DNA of 51,345 bases from Anaerolineaceae bacterium UBA4890 (GTDB lineage: Bacteria; Chloroflexota; Anaerolineae; Anaerolineales; Anaerolineaceae), in the NCBI GenBank assembly GCA_002399085.1, contig DHCY01000040.1:5789-57133 (forward strand), written 5' to 3'. The notes under the pieces were generated by a model. That model was not told the origin of the DNA, did no database searches, and was given only the letters and a program-made list of their open reading frames with translations. Below, piece by piece: positions 34,020 through 42,568 of the stretch (the first letter of the stretch is position 1; each line of letters starts with the position of its first letter). Both the position numbers and the translations under genes were made by a program.

Positions 34020-34409
34020 ATGTATCAGAAAATAATCATCATCGGCAACCTGGGTCGCGACCCCGAAATGCGCTATACCCCCGAAGGCAACCCCGTTACC
34101 AGTTTCAGCATGGCAACCAGCCGCCGCTATGGCGAAAAAGAAGAAACCACCTGGTTCCGTGTCACGGTCTGGGGCAAGCAAGCCGAATCGTCCAATCAGT
34201 ACCTGCACAAAGGTTCAAAAGTGTTGGTGGAAGGTCGCCTGCGCCCGGATTCTAACGGAAGCCCCACCGTTTTTCAGCGTAAAGATGGCACCTGGGGCGC
34301 CAGCTACGAAATTACTGCGGATACTGTACGCTTCATGTCTCCCAAGGGCGAAGATACCAGCACCCAGAGCTTCGGTCCGATGGACGACGACGAGGACATC
34401 CCCTTCTAG
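34020..34409 (+). CDS. ssb: Single-stranded DNA-binding protein
   Basis: A 129-residue SSB. The OB fold begins MYQKIIIIGNLGRDPEMRYTPEGNPV, with SFSMATSRRY, ETTWFRVTVWGKQAE and KGSKVLVEGRLRPD. The C-terminus is the acidic tip DDDEDIPF that recruits repair and replication partners. It is the first gene of a tight gene run with DUF3467, translin and a split nuclease, instead of the usual rpsF/rpsR neighbours. It probably binds ssDNA as a tetramer. Confidence 0.97.
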   Translation: MYQKIIIIGNLGRDPEMRYTPEGNPVTSFSMATSRRYGEKEETTWFRVTVWGKQAESSNQYLHKGSKVLVEGRLRPDSNGSPTVFQRKDGTWGASYEITADTVRFMSPKGEDTSTQSFGPMDDDEDIPF

Positions 34410-34418
34410 GAGGGTCAA

Positions 34419-34736
34419 ATGGCAGAAATCAAAAGAATCCAGGTCCAGATCCCTGAAGATCTGGAACCTCGCTATGTCAACCTGGCATATATCTCTCACA
34501 CAGCACCGGAATTTATCATGGACTTTGTGACAATGCTGCCAGGTATCGCTAATCCCAAAGTCAACACCCGCCTCATTCTTTCGCCTCTGGCAATGAAACT
34601 TTTTCAGCGTGCCCTCAACGAGAACATCAAACGCTACGAAGACAGCTTTGGTGAGATCCACATTCCGCATGGCGCCAGCCTGGCAGACGAACTCTTCCGT
34701 GGCAGCAACCCGGGTGAACCGGAAGGCGACAAGTAA
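34419..34736 (+). CDS. DUF3467 family protein
   Basis: A 105-residue protein. IQVQIPEDLEPRYVNLAYISHTAPEFIMDF and ILSPLAMKLFQRALNENIKRYE match DUF3467, a short alpha/beta protein of unknown function found in many bacteria and some archaea. It begins 9 bases after the ssb stop with AGGAGGG as ribosome site, and its TAA overlaps the translin ATG (TAATG). The tight placement suggests joint expression and possibly a nucleic-acid-related task. Confidence 0.85.
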   Translation: MAEIKRIQVQIPEDLEPRYVNLAYISHTAPEFIMDFVTMLPGIANPKVNTRLILSPLAMKLFQRALNENIKRYEDSFGEIHIPHGASLADELFRGSNPGEPEGDK

Positions 34737-35377
34737 TGCGGGCGCTCGATAAAATTTGCGATGATGTCCGCACCGATTTTGAAAACAAAACCGCGCTGCG
34801 CGATGAAGCCCTGCGCAGTGCCCGCCAATGCGTCAAACACGCCTCGCTGGCAATCAGGGCTATCCATCGCAATGAAGAAACCGAAGCCCGTCAGGAACTG
34901 ATCCAGGGGCGCGAACTGGTCGATCAATTGCGTTCGAACCTGAAAGACGCGCATCCTGAGCTTTACTTCGCCGGCTACACGCAGGATGCCGTTAAAGAAT
35001 ATTGCGAAGCCGAGCTGACCGTTGCCATGATCCTGGGGCTACCTTTACCAACCCCGGCGGACCTGAATGCCGAGAACCCGGCTTACCTCAATGGTCTCGC
35101 TGAGACGCTTGGCGAATTGCGCCGGCGCTGCCTGGACCTGCTGCGTCCGGGTTACAACAACGAGGTGGAACGCCTTTTGGAATTGATGGACGAAGTTTTC
35201 ACCCAGTTGGTGACCATGGACTACCCCGACGCAATTACCGAAGGGCTGCGCCGCCGAACTGACCTGGCACGGGGCATCATCGAACGTACGCGCGCGGATA
35301 TTACCGTTGCCTACCGTGAAGAACAACTGGCAAAAAAGCTGGACCAGCTCTCCCAGCAGCTTTCAAACCAGGGCTGA
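34736..35377 (+). CDS. Translin family protein
   Basis: A 213-residue all-helical protein with the translin/TRAX signature near the C-terminus: DYPDAITEGLRRRTDLARGI followed by IERTRADIT. Middle helices have GYTQDAVKEYCEAELTVAM, similar to archaeal translins. Eukaryotic translin binds single-stranded DNA and RNA as an octamer, and with TRAX forms the RNase C3PO. Bacterial members are uncommon outside Chloroflexota and their role is not known. It starts inside the DUF3467 stop (TAATG) and ends overlapping the next start (TGATG). Catalytic acids typical of TRAX cannot be assigned safely. Confidence 0.85.
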   Translation: MRALDKICDDVRTDFENKTALRDEALRSARQCVKHASLAIRAIHRNEETEARQELIQGRELVDQLRSNLKDAHPELYFAGYTQDAVKEYCEAELTVAMILGLPLPTPADLNAENPAYLNGLAETLGELRRRCLDLLRPGYNNEVERLLELMDEVFTQLVTMDYPDAITEGLRRRTDLARGIIERTRADITVAYREEQLAKKLDQLSQQLSNQG

Positions 35378-35604
35378 TGCGCAAGATCAGCGCCTCTGAA
35401 CTGGGGGCTTTCCTCTACTGCCAGCGCTCATGGTGGTATGCCCGACAGGGCGAAATATCTGAAAATCAACCTGTAATGGACCTGGGCAGCCAGGTCCATC
35501 ATTCTCATGCCCGCACCCTCAAACATTCTCAATTGTTTCAATGGCTGGGGCTGGCGCTTTTGTTAGCCGGCATCATTTTATTGGTCTGGAGCTTACTTTC
35601 ATGA
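35377..35604 (+). CDS. Split Cas4/RecB-like nuclease, N-terminal half with TM helix
   Basis: A 75-residue protein. MRKISASELGAFLYCQRSWWYARQG is the start of Cas4/Dna2-like PD-(D/E)xK nucleases, with the first iron-sulfur Cys in YCQRSWWY and the motif I His in GSQVHHSH. Residues 52-74 then form a transmembrane helix (WLGLALLLAGIILLVWSLL) and the protein stops. The next ORF holds the rest of the nuclease. The start overlaps the translin stop, and its stop shares ATGA with the next ATG. Positive residues before the helix suggest a cytosolic N-terminus. Confidence 0.75.
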   Translation: MRKISASELGAFLYCQRSWWYARQGEISENQPVMDLGSQVHHSHARTLKHSQLFQWLGLALLLAGIILLVWSLLS

Positions 35605-36122
35605 GACCCATACATTGGGCGCTGTTGCTCCTGGTTTTGGGCATCCTGCTTTGGCTTCTCAGCCGCCGTCAGCGTAAAAGCAGCGGTCTGCCGGATGGTG
35701 CCTTACTCTATGCAGATAGCGATTATTGGCAAACCTTACCTAAACCGCTCTACGATGCTGAGCTTCAACTGGTTGGCAAACCCGATTACGTGATCAAAGA
35801 CGCCAGGGGCATGGTGATCCCGGTGGAGTTAAAAAGTGGAGCCGCGCCCACCCGCCCCTGGGATTCGCACATCATACAGCTGGCTGCCTATTGCCGCCTG
35901 ATCGAGAAGAATTTCGCTCAACGCCCGCCCTATGGCATCATCCGCTACCAGAACAAATCTTTTACGATCGACTACACCGATGAATTGGAAACCCGACTGA
36001 TAGCTTTAATTGCCCAAATGCGCCAGGTGGAGCAGGATAACTGTGCCAACCGCTCCCACAAACAGCCTGCTCGCTGCCGCAGTTGTGGCTATGCTCAAAT
36101 TTGTGATCAACGCTTGACTTGA
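35601..36122 (+). CDS. Split Cas4/RecB-like nuclease, C-terminal half with TM helix
   Basis: 173 residues from ATG 35601 (coupled to the previous stop as ATGA; a start at 35541 is less likely). It opens with a transmembrane helix (WALLLLVLGILLWLL) and SRRQRKSS, so the rest is cytosolic. The nuclease motifs follow: Asp in GKPDYVI, the E-x-K motif in VPVELKSG-like IPVELKSGAAP, and QLAAYCRLIE. The end has three cysteines, CRSCGYAQIC, as in the 4Fe-4S cluster of Cas4/Dna2. Together with the previous protein it carries every motif of a RecB-type nuclease. No CRISPR locus is near. Confidence 0.8.
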   Translation: MRPIHWALLLLVLGILLWLLSRRQRKSSGLPDGALLYADSDYWQTLPKPLYDAELQLVGKPDYVIKDARGMVIPVELKSGAAPTRPWDSHIIQLAAYCRLIEKNFAQRPPYGIIRYQNKSFTIDYTDELETRLIALIAQMRQVEQDNCANRSHKQPARCRSCGYAQICDQRLT

Positions 36123-36199
36123 ACCTGCCAAAATATAACCTCTGGACTTTGAGTTAGGCTGACTTTATGTACAATTACTAAAGAGTACGAGGAGGATAG

Positions 36200-37465
36200 A
36201 TGAAGCAGGTTGTTCGCGAAGCAAGGTTCAAAGATGCGCTCATTTCGGTGCTTCTCTTCTTGTTGGTTGTGGCTGCCTTTTATGGCATCTATCGATTCCA
36301 CCACATTCTGTTTACACTATTTGTCGCCATCATTTTTGGAACCATGGTCAGGGTGCCTCATCAATGGATGGTAAACAAGGGAGTGCACAAGAACATAGCC
36401 AGTGTGATCATGCTGGTGGGAATATTGGCATTGCTGGTCGGTTTTTTGCTCTTACTTCTGCCTGTGCTCACCAGCCAGTACCAGACGCTGCTTTCTGCTA
36501 TTCCCCGCTATTACAGCACTTTGCGTAATTGGCTGGAGGGCAGCCGCAACGAGCTAGTCGCCCGCCTCAGCCAGGCTCTGCCTGCTTCACTCAACCTGCA
36601 AGAGCCGCTCCCGAACGCTGAGAAAGACGCCATCACAACCCTGAACACTGCCATGCGCTTCCTTGGTGGGGGCATAAACACCATTTTTATTCTCGTGGTT
36701 AGCCTGTCGCTGGCGTATCAATGGATGATTTCTGGCTCTAAAATTATCGTTTCGAGCCTCTTTTTTCTCAAACCAGATAAGCGCCAGGAGGTCTTCGATA
36801 TCATCAAGGAAATCGAAGCGAAACTTACCCAATACCTGGTTGGTCAGGGCATCCTGAGCCTGTCGATTTTCGCGATTTCTTTGGTCGCTTTTTTGCTCCT
36901 GCGCCTGCCCAATGCCTTTCTGCTCGCCCTGATCGCAGGTCTGTTCGAAGCCGTGCCCATGGTTGGTCCTGTTTTGGGTGCCATCCCGGCGATTTTGGTA
37001 GCTCTTTCCATGTCTCCTACAACTGTAGTCCTGGTCATCATCTCGGCAGTTCTTATCCAGCAAATTGAGAACAACCTCCTGGTTCCGCGCGTCATGAACA
37101 AGGTTCTGGGCATTAACCCCTTCATCTCAATTCTGTCAATCGCTGCTTTCACTTCGCTCTACGGCATCGGCGGAGCTTTCATGGCGATCCCGCTCGCAGC
37201 TGTGATTCAACTGATCTTTGACCGAACGTTTTTACAGCGGGAACCCACGGTGGGAGGTATCGATGGTATCCGGGACAAATTGAACCTGCTCCGTTATGAT
37301 ACCCAAAAATTTATAACGGATATGCGCAGCCAGTCCCGCCAATCCCAGCCTGGTGATACAGCCGCAAGAGCCCGCATCGATACGGTGATGGAAGAGATGG
37401 AAATGGTCGCCCGAGACCTGGACCTCTTACTTGCCGAGAAAGCGCAGGAAAAGAATGGAAAATAA
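36200..37465 (+). CDS. AI-2E family transporter
   Basis: A 421-residue membrane protein of the AI-2E/PerM (TqsA-like) family with about seven or eight helices: two at residues 13-45, a pair near 68-95, one at 150-170 and a C-terminal set from 210 to 330. ALIAGLFEAVPMVGPVLGAIPAILVAL and IQQIENNLLVPRVMNKVLGINPF are strong signatures. The C-terminal 80 residues are hydrophilic and coiled-coil-like. Members export AI-2 or act as ion antiporters. AGGAGG precedes the ATG. The stop overlaps the next start by about 11 bases. Confidence 0.92.
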   Translation: MKQVVREARFKDALISVLLFLLVVAAFYGIYRFHHILFTLFVAIIFGTMVRVPHQWMVNKGVHKNIASVIMLVGILALLVGFLLLLLPVLTSQYQTLLSAIPRYYSTLRNWLEGSRNELVARLSQALPASLNLQEPLPNAEKDAITTLNTAMRFLGGGINTIFILVVSLSLAYQWMISGSKIIVSSLFFLKPDKRQEVFDIIKEIEAKLTQYLVGQGILSLSIFAISLVAFLLLRLPNAFLLALIAGLFEAVPMVGPVLGAIPAILVALSMSPTTVVLVIISAVLIQQIENNLLVPRVMNKVLGINPFISILSIAAFTSLYGIGGAFMAIPLAAVIQLIFDRTFLQREPTVGGIDGIRDKLNLLRYDTQKFITDMRSQSRQSQPGDTAARARIDTVMEEMEMVARDLDLLLAEKAQEKNGK

Positions 37466-38630
37466 ACGCGTTATCACCTATGCAGCCGCCTTTTCTGTCA
37501 TCGCCCTGACCGTTTTCATTCTCTGGCAGGTCAAAGAAGTAGTGGTCTACTTCTTGCTCTCGTTGGTTCTGGGTGCCATCATCCGACCTTTAGCCGACTT
37601 CTTGAAAAGCAAATCCTGGTACGTCAAAGCGCTCTCGATTCTTGGCATCCTACTGGCTATCGCCGGTCTCGGCTATGTGCTCTACCTTGCGTTTATGCGC
37701 CTTTCAAAAGAACTCAACTTGCTGGTCAACACAATCTCTAATCTCGATCGCTGGTTTTTACCTGTCTGGTTGGAAAATCTGGGCTTTGCCCGCAACCTGA
37801 TCGACCTGCTTCCGCCTCCAGGGCAGCTCTTCGAGATTGCCACAGCCGATGGCGGCAGCCTTATTCTGCCCGCCCTGCAAAACTTTTCAATGAACCTGGT
37901 GACCGTCATCAGCGGTTTAGTGATCATCATCTTCCTCAGCATCTATTGGACCGGCTCACAGGACCGCTTTGAACGCCTGTGGCTCTCCTTGCTCTCTGTG
38001 GAGCGCCGCCAGAGAGCCCGTACCACCTGGCGGCAAATTGATGACAGCCTGGGCGATTACGGTCGCTTCCTGCTTTTCAAGTTTTTGCTCACCTGGCTGC
38101 TGGTATCAGTGGGGGTCTATTACCTGCGCTCTCCCTATCCGGTCTTGCTCGGGCTTTTGGTGGCATCAGCCAACTTGGTGCCTGTCGTTGGGCTCATTTT
38201 TGCATTGCTTCTCACCCTGGCAATTGGGCTGCTCTCCAGCATTCTTTTTTATCCTTGGTTGTTGGCTTTCGTCTTCGCCGTGCTTGCCCTGCTTGATGTC
38301 TTCGTCTGGCCAAAACTCTATCGCGATAAATGGGACGCACCGATTCTGCGCCTGGTGATCCTGTTGGTCATTAGCGAGACGCTCGGATTATCCTGGTTGC
38401 TGCTGGCACCACCGCTGGCTGTAGCCGCGCAAATCATCTGGAATAGTATCTCGCCCACTTTCCTAAAGGTCCAGCAACCTCAGGGGATTGCGTCGCTCAG
38501 AGCTCATAAACAGGAGTTGTCTCAAGCAATCAACGAGTTAGAGGAAACCCCGGCTGCCCTGGTTAACAACCTGACCCGCTTGAGTGGCTTGCTTGAAGAA
38601 GCGCAAAATTATCTCGATCAAACCATTTGA
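37455..38630 (+). CDS. AI-2E family transporter, second copy
   Basis: 391 residues from MENKRVITYAAAF (the frame is open from 37431). It has the same topology as the preceding protein but is quite diverged: LLVASANLVPVVGLIFALLLTLAIGLL corresponds to the signature loop, and the QQIENN/P motif is replaced by LLDVFVWPKLYRDKWDAPILRLVI. A short hydrophilic tail closes it. The overlap with the previous gene means co-translation, and the pair may form a heteromer. The stop codon is part of the -35 box of the SRP RNA promoter. Confidence 0.88.
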   Translation: MENKRVITYAAAFSVIALTVFILWQVKEVVVYFLLSLVLGAIIRPLADFLKSKSWYVKALSILGILLAIAGLGYVLYLAFMRLSKELNLLVNTISNLDRWFLPVWLENLGFARNLIDLLPPPGQLFEIATADGGSLILPALQNFSMNLVTVISGLVIIIFLSIYWTGSQDRFERLWLSLLSVERRQRARTTWRQIDDSLGDYGRFLLFKFLLTWLLVSVGVYYLRSPYPVLLGLLVASANLVPVVGLIFALLLTLAIGLLSSILFYPWLLAFVFAVLALLDVFVWPKLYRDKWDAPILRLVILLVISETLGLSWLLLAPPLAVAAQIIWNSISPTFLKVQQPQGIASLRAHKQELSQAINELEETPAALVNNLTRLSGLLEEAQNYLDQTI

Positions 38631-38655
38631 CAGCCACCCTTCTATCCATTATCCT
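38627..38655 (+). promoter_or_regulatory. Promoter of SRP RNA
   Basis: Perfect TTGACA (38627-38632), 17-base spacer, TATCCT (38650-38655), with the RNA expected to start 7-9 bases further. The -35 overlaps the stop codon of the second permease. Confidence 0.85.
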
Positions 38656-38663
38656 TATTTCTG

Positions 38664-38770
38664 CATTCGGGCGGGTCCGGTGCGGCGAAGCCCTGCGAAC
38701 CCCGTCAGGTCCGAGAGGAAGCAGCGGTAAGGAGGTTTCTTCGGGTGTTACCGGCAAACCTGCCCGAATG
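38664..38770 (+). ncRNA. ffs: Bacterial small SRP RNA (4.5S type)
   Basis: About 107 bases with ends CATTCGGGC/GCCCGAATG fully complementary, giving the long hairpin of 4.5S RNA. The conserved domain IV reads GTCAGGTCCGAGAGGAAGCAGC, including the asymmetric loop and AGCAG. The tip is GAGA in place of the common GGAA tetraloop. It binds Ffh to direct nascent membrane proteins. It is followed after 8 bases by the methyltransferase gene. Confidence 0.95.
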
Positions 38771-38778
38771 TTTGATTA

Positions 38779-39687
38779 ATGATGACTACCAAAACAGGCA
38801 ACACCCCACCAATTTGCTCTTATGAGGGTTCTGACTACCAGGCTCGTTTCTGGGATGGCGCCAATCGTCGTTATGAAGACGCCGTCGAAACCGTTGCGAT
38901 CGACCGCTTATTTAATCAGGGCGGTCACCTCTTGCTCGAATTGGGGGCTGGCGCCGGCAGACTGACAGAGCGATACCAGGGCTGGGAGCGCATCGTCTTG
39001 CTCGATTATTCCCGCACGCAGCTTCAGCAAGCCCGCGAACGCCTGGGTGACAGCGACAACTACATCTACGTTGCTGCCGACATATATAAACTACCTTTCA
39101 TGAACGGTCTATTCGACGGCGCCACCATGATCCGCACGCTCCATCATATGGCTGATGCTCAGCAAACGCTCCAATCTGTTCGTCGCGTGATGTCGCAAGA
39201 CAGTCGCTTTCTGCTCGAGTTTGCCAACAAGCGCAACCTCAAATCGATCGCCCGCTGGCTGCTGCGAAAGCAAACCTGGAACCCCTTCTCACCTGAGCAG
39301 GTTGAGTTCGTGGAGCTCAACTACAACTTCCACCCCAAAACCATCCTCACCACCCTGGCGCGGAGCGGTTTTAAAAATGAGAAAAGCCTGGGCGTTTCCT
39401 TCTTCCGCGCCGACTGGTTCAAGAACCATATCAAACATGAGCGCCTGGTCAGGTGGGATTCCCGCCTGCAAGCCAACCGATGGCTCAAAGGCTACACACC
39501 CAGCATTTTCACGCTCAACCGCGCCATTGGCACTTCCGAAACCCCTTCAGAAGGCAGCTTTTTTGCCTGCCCAATTTGCTCCCACCCCCTGCCCGAAGCA
39601 CATGGCACCCAAATTTGCCCCGGATGTTCCCATGAATGGCAGTATGACCAGGGAATTTATGAGTTCCGCATCAACCCGGAGAAGTAA
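38779..39687 (+). CDS. Methyltransferase with C-terminal zinc ribbon
   Basis: A 302-residue class I SAM-dependent methyltransferase. LLLELGAGAGRLTERYQG is motif I (about residue 52), IVLLDYSRTQLQQARERLG follows, and FDGATMIRTLHHMADAQQTL is motif II. The end (about 258-285) is a small zinc ribbon, CPICSHPLPEAHGTQICPGC, an unusual addition that could bind RNA or protein. The substrate is not evident. The start could be the ATG at 38779 or 38782. The end overlaps the next gene by about 29 bases. Confidence 0.88.
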   Translation: MMTTKTGNTPPICSYEGSDYQARFWDGANRRYEDAVETVAIDRLFNQGGHLLLELGAGAGRLTERYQGWERIVLLDYSRTQLQQARERLGDSDNYIYVAADIYKLPFMNGLFDGATMIRTLHHMADAQQTLQSVRRVMSQDSRFLLEFANKRNLKSIARWLLRKQTWNPFSPEQVEFVELNYNFHPKTILTTLARSGFKNEKSLGVSFFRADWFKNHIKHERLVRWDSRLQANRWLKGYTPSIFTLNRAIGTSETPSEGSFFACPICSHPLPEAHGTQICPGCSHEWQYDQGIYEFRINPEK

Positions 39688-41293
39688 CCCAACAAAAGCC
39701 CGTCGGCTCAAACTATCACTATCAGTGTTGCTGGTCTCGCTCGCTGCAGTCACTCTGCTGGTCTCTTCCTGCAATTTTCCAGGCGAAAACATCGCCGCCA
39801 CCGCTGCCTACCTGTACTTTCAACAGACCCAGCTAGCAGAATCCTTTGCCACGCCCCCGCTGGACCTCGTTCAGCCCATTCAAACCCTGCTGCCCACCCA
39901 GCCCTTTGAAGAAAACCGTCTCACCCCTCAGCCCATTGAGACCATCGCGCCGGTTCCACCCACGCCAGTCACCATCTGCCAGATGCAGCCGGACCCAGGC
40001 AAGCAGCTCTACTGCACGCAATCAGGTGACCGATTGGTCACTATTGCCCGCCGCTTTCGCCTCAGTACTTCGCGAATCCAGGGCGCCGGGAGTTTCGACC
40101 CGAACGACATTTTGCCCGTCAACACACCCCTTGGTATACCCATCCCGAATTTTTCTTACAGTTTCAGCCAGCCTGCCTTGCCAGACAACGCCATCATCTA
40201 CGGACCCGATGCGTCCTCTTCTGACGTCATTGCCTACGCCCAAAATGCGGGTGGCTTTCTGATCGAATACGGAGAATATCTTTACGACGGCTGGTATAGC
40301 GGTCCCGAGATTATCGAACTGGTCGCCATCGAAACCTCCACCAATCCCCGTCTGCTGCTCTCGCTGGTTGAATACCAATCCAACTGGCTCTATGGTCATC
40401 CTGCCAATGCAACTTCCGACCTCTCCCCGCTCAATTACAACGCCGTTGGCGTTGAAGGTCTCTATGAAGAGCTGCAGGTTGCTGCCCGCGAGCTGAGCCG
40501 CGGATATTTTGGCTGGCGCGAGGGCACACTGCAAACCCTGACATTTCGCGATAAACACACCGCGCAAATTGCTCCTCACCTCAATGTGGGCAGTGTGGCG
40601 GTACAGTACCTTTTTGCCGGTCTTTACGATCAGGGCAATTTTTATGACCGCCTTTACGGTCCCAAGGGCTACCTTGCCTTCCACACCAGTATGTTTGGCG
40701 ACCCCTGGGCAAGGGCAGCCGCTGCCGGCACACTGATGCCATCAGGTTTGAGTCAACCCACGCTAAGCCTGCCAATCCAGTTTGGGGAAACCTGGGCGCT
40801 CACTTCCGGTCCACACATCAGCTGGCAATATGGCACACCGCGCGGCGCGCTCGACCTGGCTCCACGCGATGGTCTCCCTGGCTGCATTACTTCGCCCTGG
40901 TGGGCACTTGCCTCCGCCCCTGGTCTGGTTGTTCGCAGCCAGCGCGGCGCGGTTGTGCTTGACCTGGATGGCGACGGCAACGAAGGCACCGGTTGGGTTT
41001 TGCTCTACATGCACATAACTCCCGAAGGGCGCGCAGGGGTTGGCATCTGGCTGAATCATGATGATCCTGTCGGGCACCCTTCCTGCGAAGGCGGCGTATC
41101 CACTGGAACTCACCTGCATCTCGCCCGCAAATTTAACGGTGAATGGATTCCCGCTGAAGGTCCCCTGCCTTTCATCCTCGATGGCTGGAGAGCAGTTGCC
41201 CTGCCCGGCAATTATGCCGGCAAGCTGGTTAAGGACGGTCAGGAGGTTTTGGTCGGTCCCGGTTCAGAATCCTATACCTGGATTAACCGCTAA
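39659..41293 (+). CDS. Exported lipoprotein with LysM and M23 peptidase-like domain
   Basis: 544 residues from ATG 39659, which has CAGGGA 5 bases upstream. The open frame reaches back to 39221 but the added sequence is out of frame over the methyltransferase and not protein-like. The signal peptide ends in a lipobox, LVSSCNFPG. A Pro/Thr-rich linker leads to a LysM-like motif (TQSGDRLVTIARRFRLSTSRI). The C-terminal 170 residues look like a LytM/M23 domain, with THLHLARK for the HxH motif, but the first zinc His is replaced in RGALDLAPRDG, so activity is doubtful. It probably acts in cell-wall binding or remodelling. Confidence 0.8.
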   Translation: MSSASTRRSNPTKARRLKLSLSVLLVSLAAVTLLVSSCNFPGENIAATAAYLYFQQTQLAESFATPPLDLVQPIQTLLPTQPFEENRLTPQPIETIAPVPPTPVTICQMQPDPGKQLYCTQSGDRLVTIARRFRLSTSRIQGAGSFDPNDILPVNTPLGIPIPNFSYSFSQPALPDNAIIYGPDASSSDVIAYAQNAGGFLIEYGEYLYDGWYSGPEIIELVAIETSTNPRLLLSLVEYQSNWLYGHPANATSDLSPLNYNAVGVEGLYEELQVAARELSRGYFGWREGTLQTLTFRDKHTAQIAPHLNVGSVAVQYLFAGLYDQGNFYDRLYGPKGYLAFHTSMFGDPWARAAAAGTLMPSGLSQPTLSLPIQFGETWALTSGPHISWQYGTPRGALDLAPRDGLPGCITSPWWALASAPGLVVRSQRGAVVLDLDGDGNEGTGWVLLYMHITPEGRAGVGIWLNHDDPVGHPSCEGGVSTGTHLHLARKFNGEWIPAEGPLPFILDGWRAVALPGNYAGKLVKDGQEVLVGPGSESYTWINR

Positions 41294-42566
41294 CCTCAGC
41301 CTTTTTCTTCAATTCAGGTCGCCAGAACCAGAGGTAATACATCGCGATTGCGATCGTGTATAGCACAATGGTCAGCACATAGGGCGGTCCAAAACCATAT
41401 TGAACCTGCAGGTAGCCGCTGACGGTCGGGCTCAATGCCCAGCCAAAATTCCATGCCATACTGGTCAGGCTCGCCAGCATCCCCCGCGAATCGGGTTCCA
41501 CCTGCTCCATCACATAGGTGGAGTAGATTGGGGAGCTCATGTTCATCAGCATCGTGCGCATGTAATATGCCACCAAAACCATCCCAAACAAGGGCGAGAA
41601 CCCCAGCATTACCAGGAAAGGCACCGAGAGCGCCTGGCTGACCACCACGATCTGGATCTTGCCAAAACGTTCTGCCAGAGCTGGCGCAATCATCAGTCCC
41701 AAACCCATCGCCAGACTGCCCCAGGCAAAAATCACGCCGATTGAGGTGTCGCTTTGCTGGTGCACATTGCGGAAAAATATGTTCATAAAAGGCATGATCA
41801 AGCCAGCACCCACCGATGTGATCAACGTGGGCAAAATTAATTTCTGGAATTTTCCCGGATGCTTGCGGATAAAACTCAGGGGTGCAAAAGCAGGACGGTC
41901 AGCCGTTTTGGTTTGGTTCTTTGCCACAAATAACATCGGCAGAGCCGCCACAAAGCTAACCAATGCCACCGTCCATAGTGACATGGAGTAAGCTTTTGTG
42001 TCCATGGCATTAATTGCCAGGCGCAGGGCAAACCAGGTCGGTAAAAAACCGCCGACCCATTGACCAATCGATATTGCGGTCATGCGCAGACCCGACGAGA
42101 TGCTGAACAGGTAGGTGCGCTCGGCTTCCTGGCTGTTTTCCATCAGGTAGGGACCCATCGCCACACCAGAGAGCGACTGCGAAAGCCCCTGGACGATATT
42201 CATGGCAAACAACATGGCGCTGGAGGGGTAGACAAGGATCAGAGCCACGGAAGCGGCATAGCCGGCAATGCTGATGACGATCGAGTTGCGCCTGCCAATC
42301 CGGTCGGTCAAAAAACCGCTCGGCAGTGCCATCAGCAGTCCGGTCATGCTCCTTGTAGCAACCATATTCCCCAAAACTGCCTCGTTGTAACCCAAACTTA
42401 GGGCATAGAAGTTGAAAAGCAGTTGGAAAACACCTGTGGCGATGCCATAAATGGCATCGCTCAACAGGTAGAGCCTGGCATTACGGCTGAAAGCTCTGAT
42501 CCGGCTGGCATAAGTCGCCAAAACAGAGCTTTTCTTCGCTTCTGGTACGAGTTCTTCAGTATCCAA
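41283..42566 (-). CDS. MFS transporter
   Basis: A 427-residue major facilitator protein with 12 predicted helices. The loop 2-3 signature is GFLTDRIGRRNSIVIS (about residues 82-97), and a similar one at LAERFGKIQIVVVS lies in the second half. The N- and C-terminal halves are separated by a charged loop near residues 215-230. It follows an ArsR-type regulator by 2 bases, so it is likely the regulated exporter. The 3' end overlaps the convergent lipoprotein gene by 11 bases. Substrate unknown. Confidence 0.9.
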   Translation of the reverse strand: MDTEELVPEAKKSSVLATYASRIRAFSRNARLYLLSDAIYGIATGVFQLLFNFYALSLGYNEAVLGNMVATRSMTGLLMALPSGFLTDRIGRRNSIVISIAGYAASVALILVYPSSAMLFAMNIVQGLSQSLSGVAMGPYLMENSQEAERTYLFSISSGLRMTAISIGQWVGGFLPTWFALRLAINAMDTKAYSMSLWTVALVSFVAALPMLFVAKNQTKTADRPAFAPLSFIRKHPGKFQKLILPTLITSVGAGLIMPFMNIFFRNVHQQSDTSIGVIFAWGSLAMGLGLMIAPALAERFGKIQIVVVSQALSVPFLVMLGFSPLFGMVLVAYYMRTMLMNMSSPIYSTYVMEQVEPDSRGMLASLTSMAWNFGWALSPTVSGYLQVQYGFGPPYVLTIVLYTIAIAMYYLWFWRPELKKKAEVSG

Positions 42567-42568
42567 AC

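Noticed and set aside
39221..39658. N-terminal extension of the LysM/M23 lipoprotein
   Set aside because: It overlaps the methyltransferase in another frame and would put the lipobox signal peptide in the middle of the protein.
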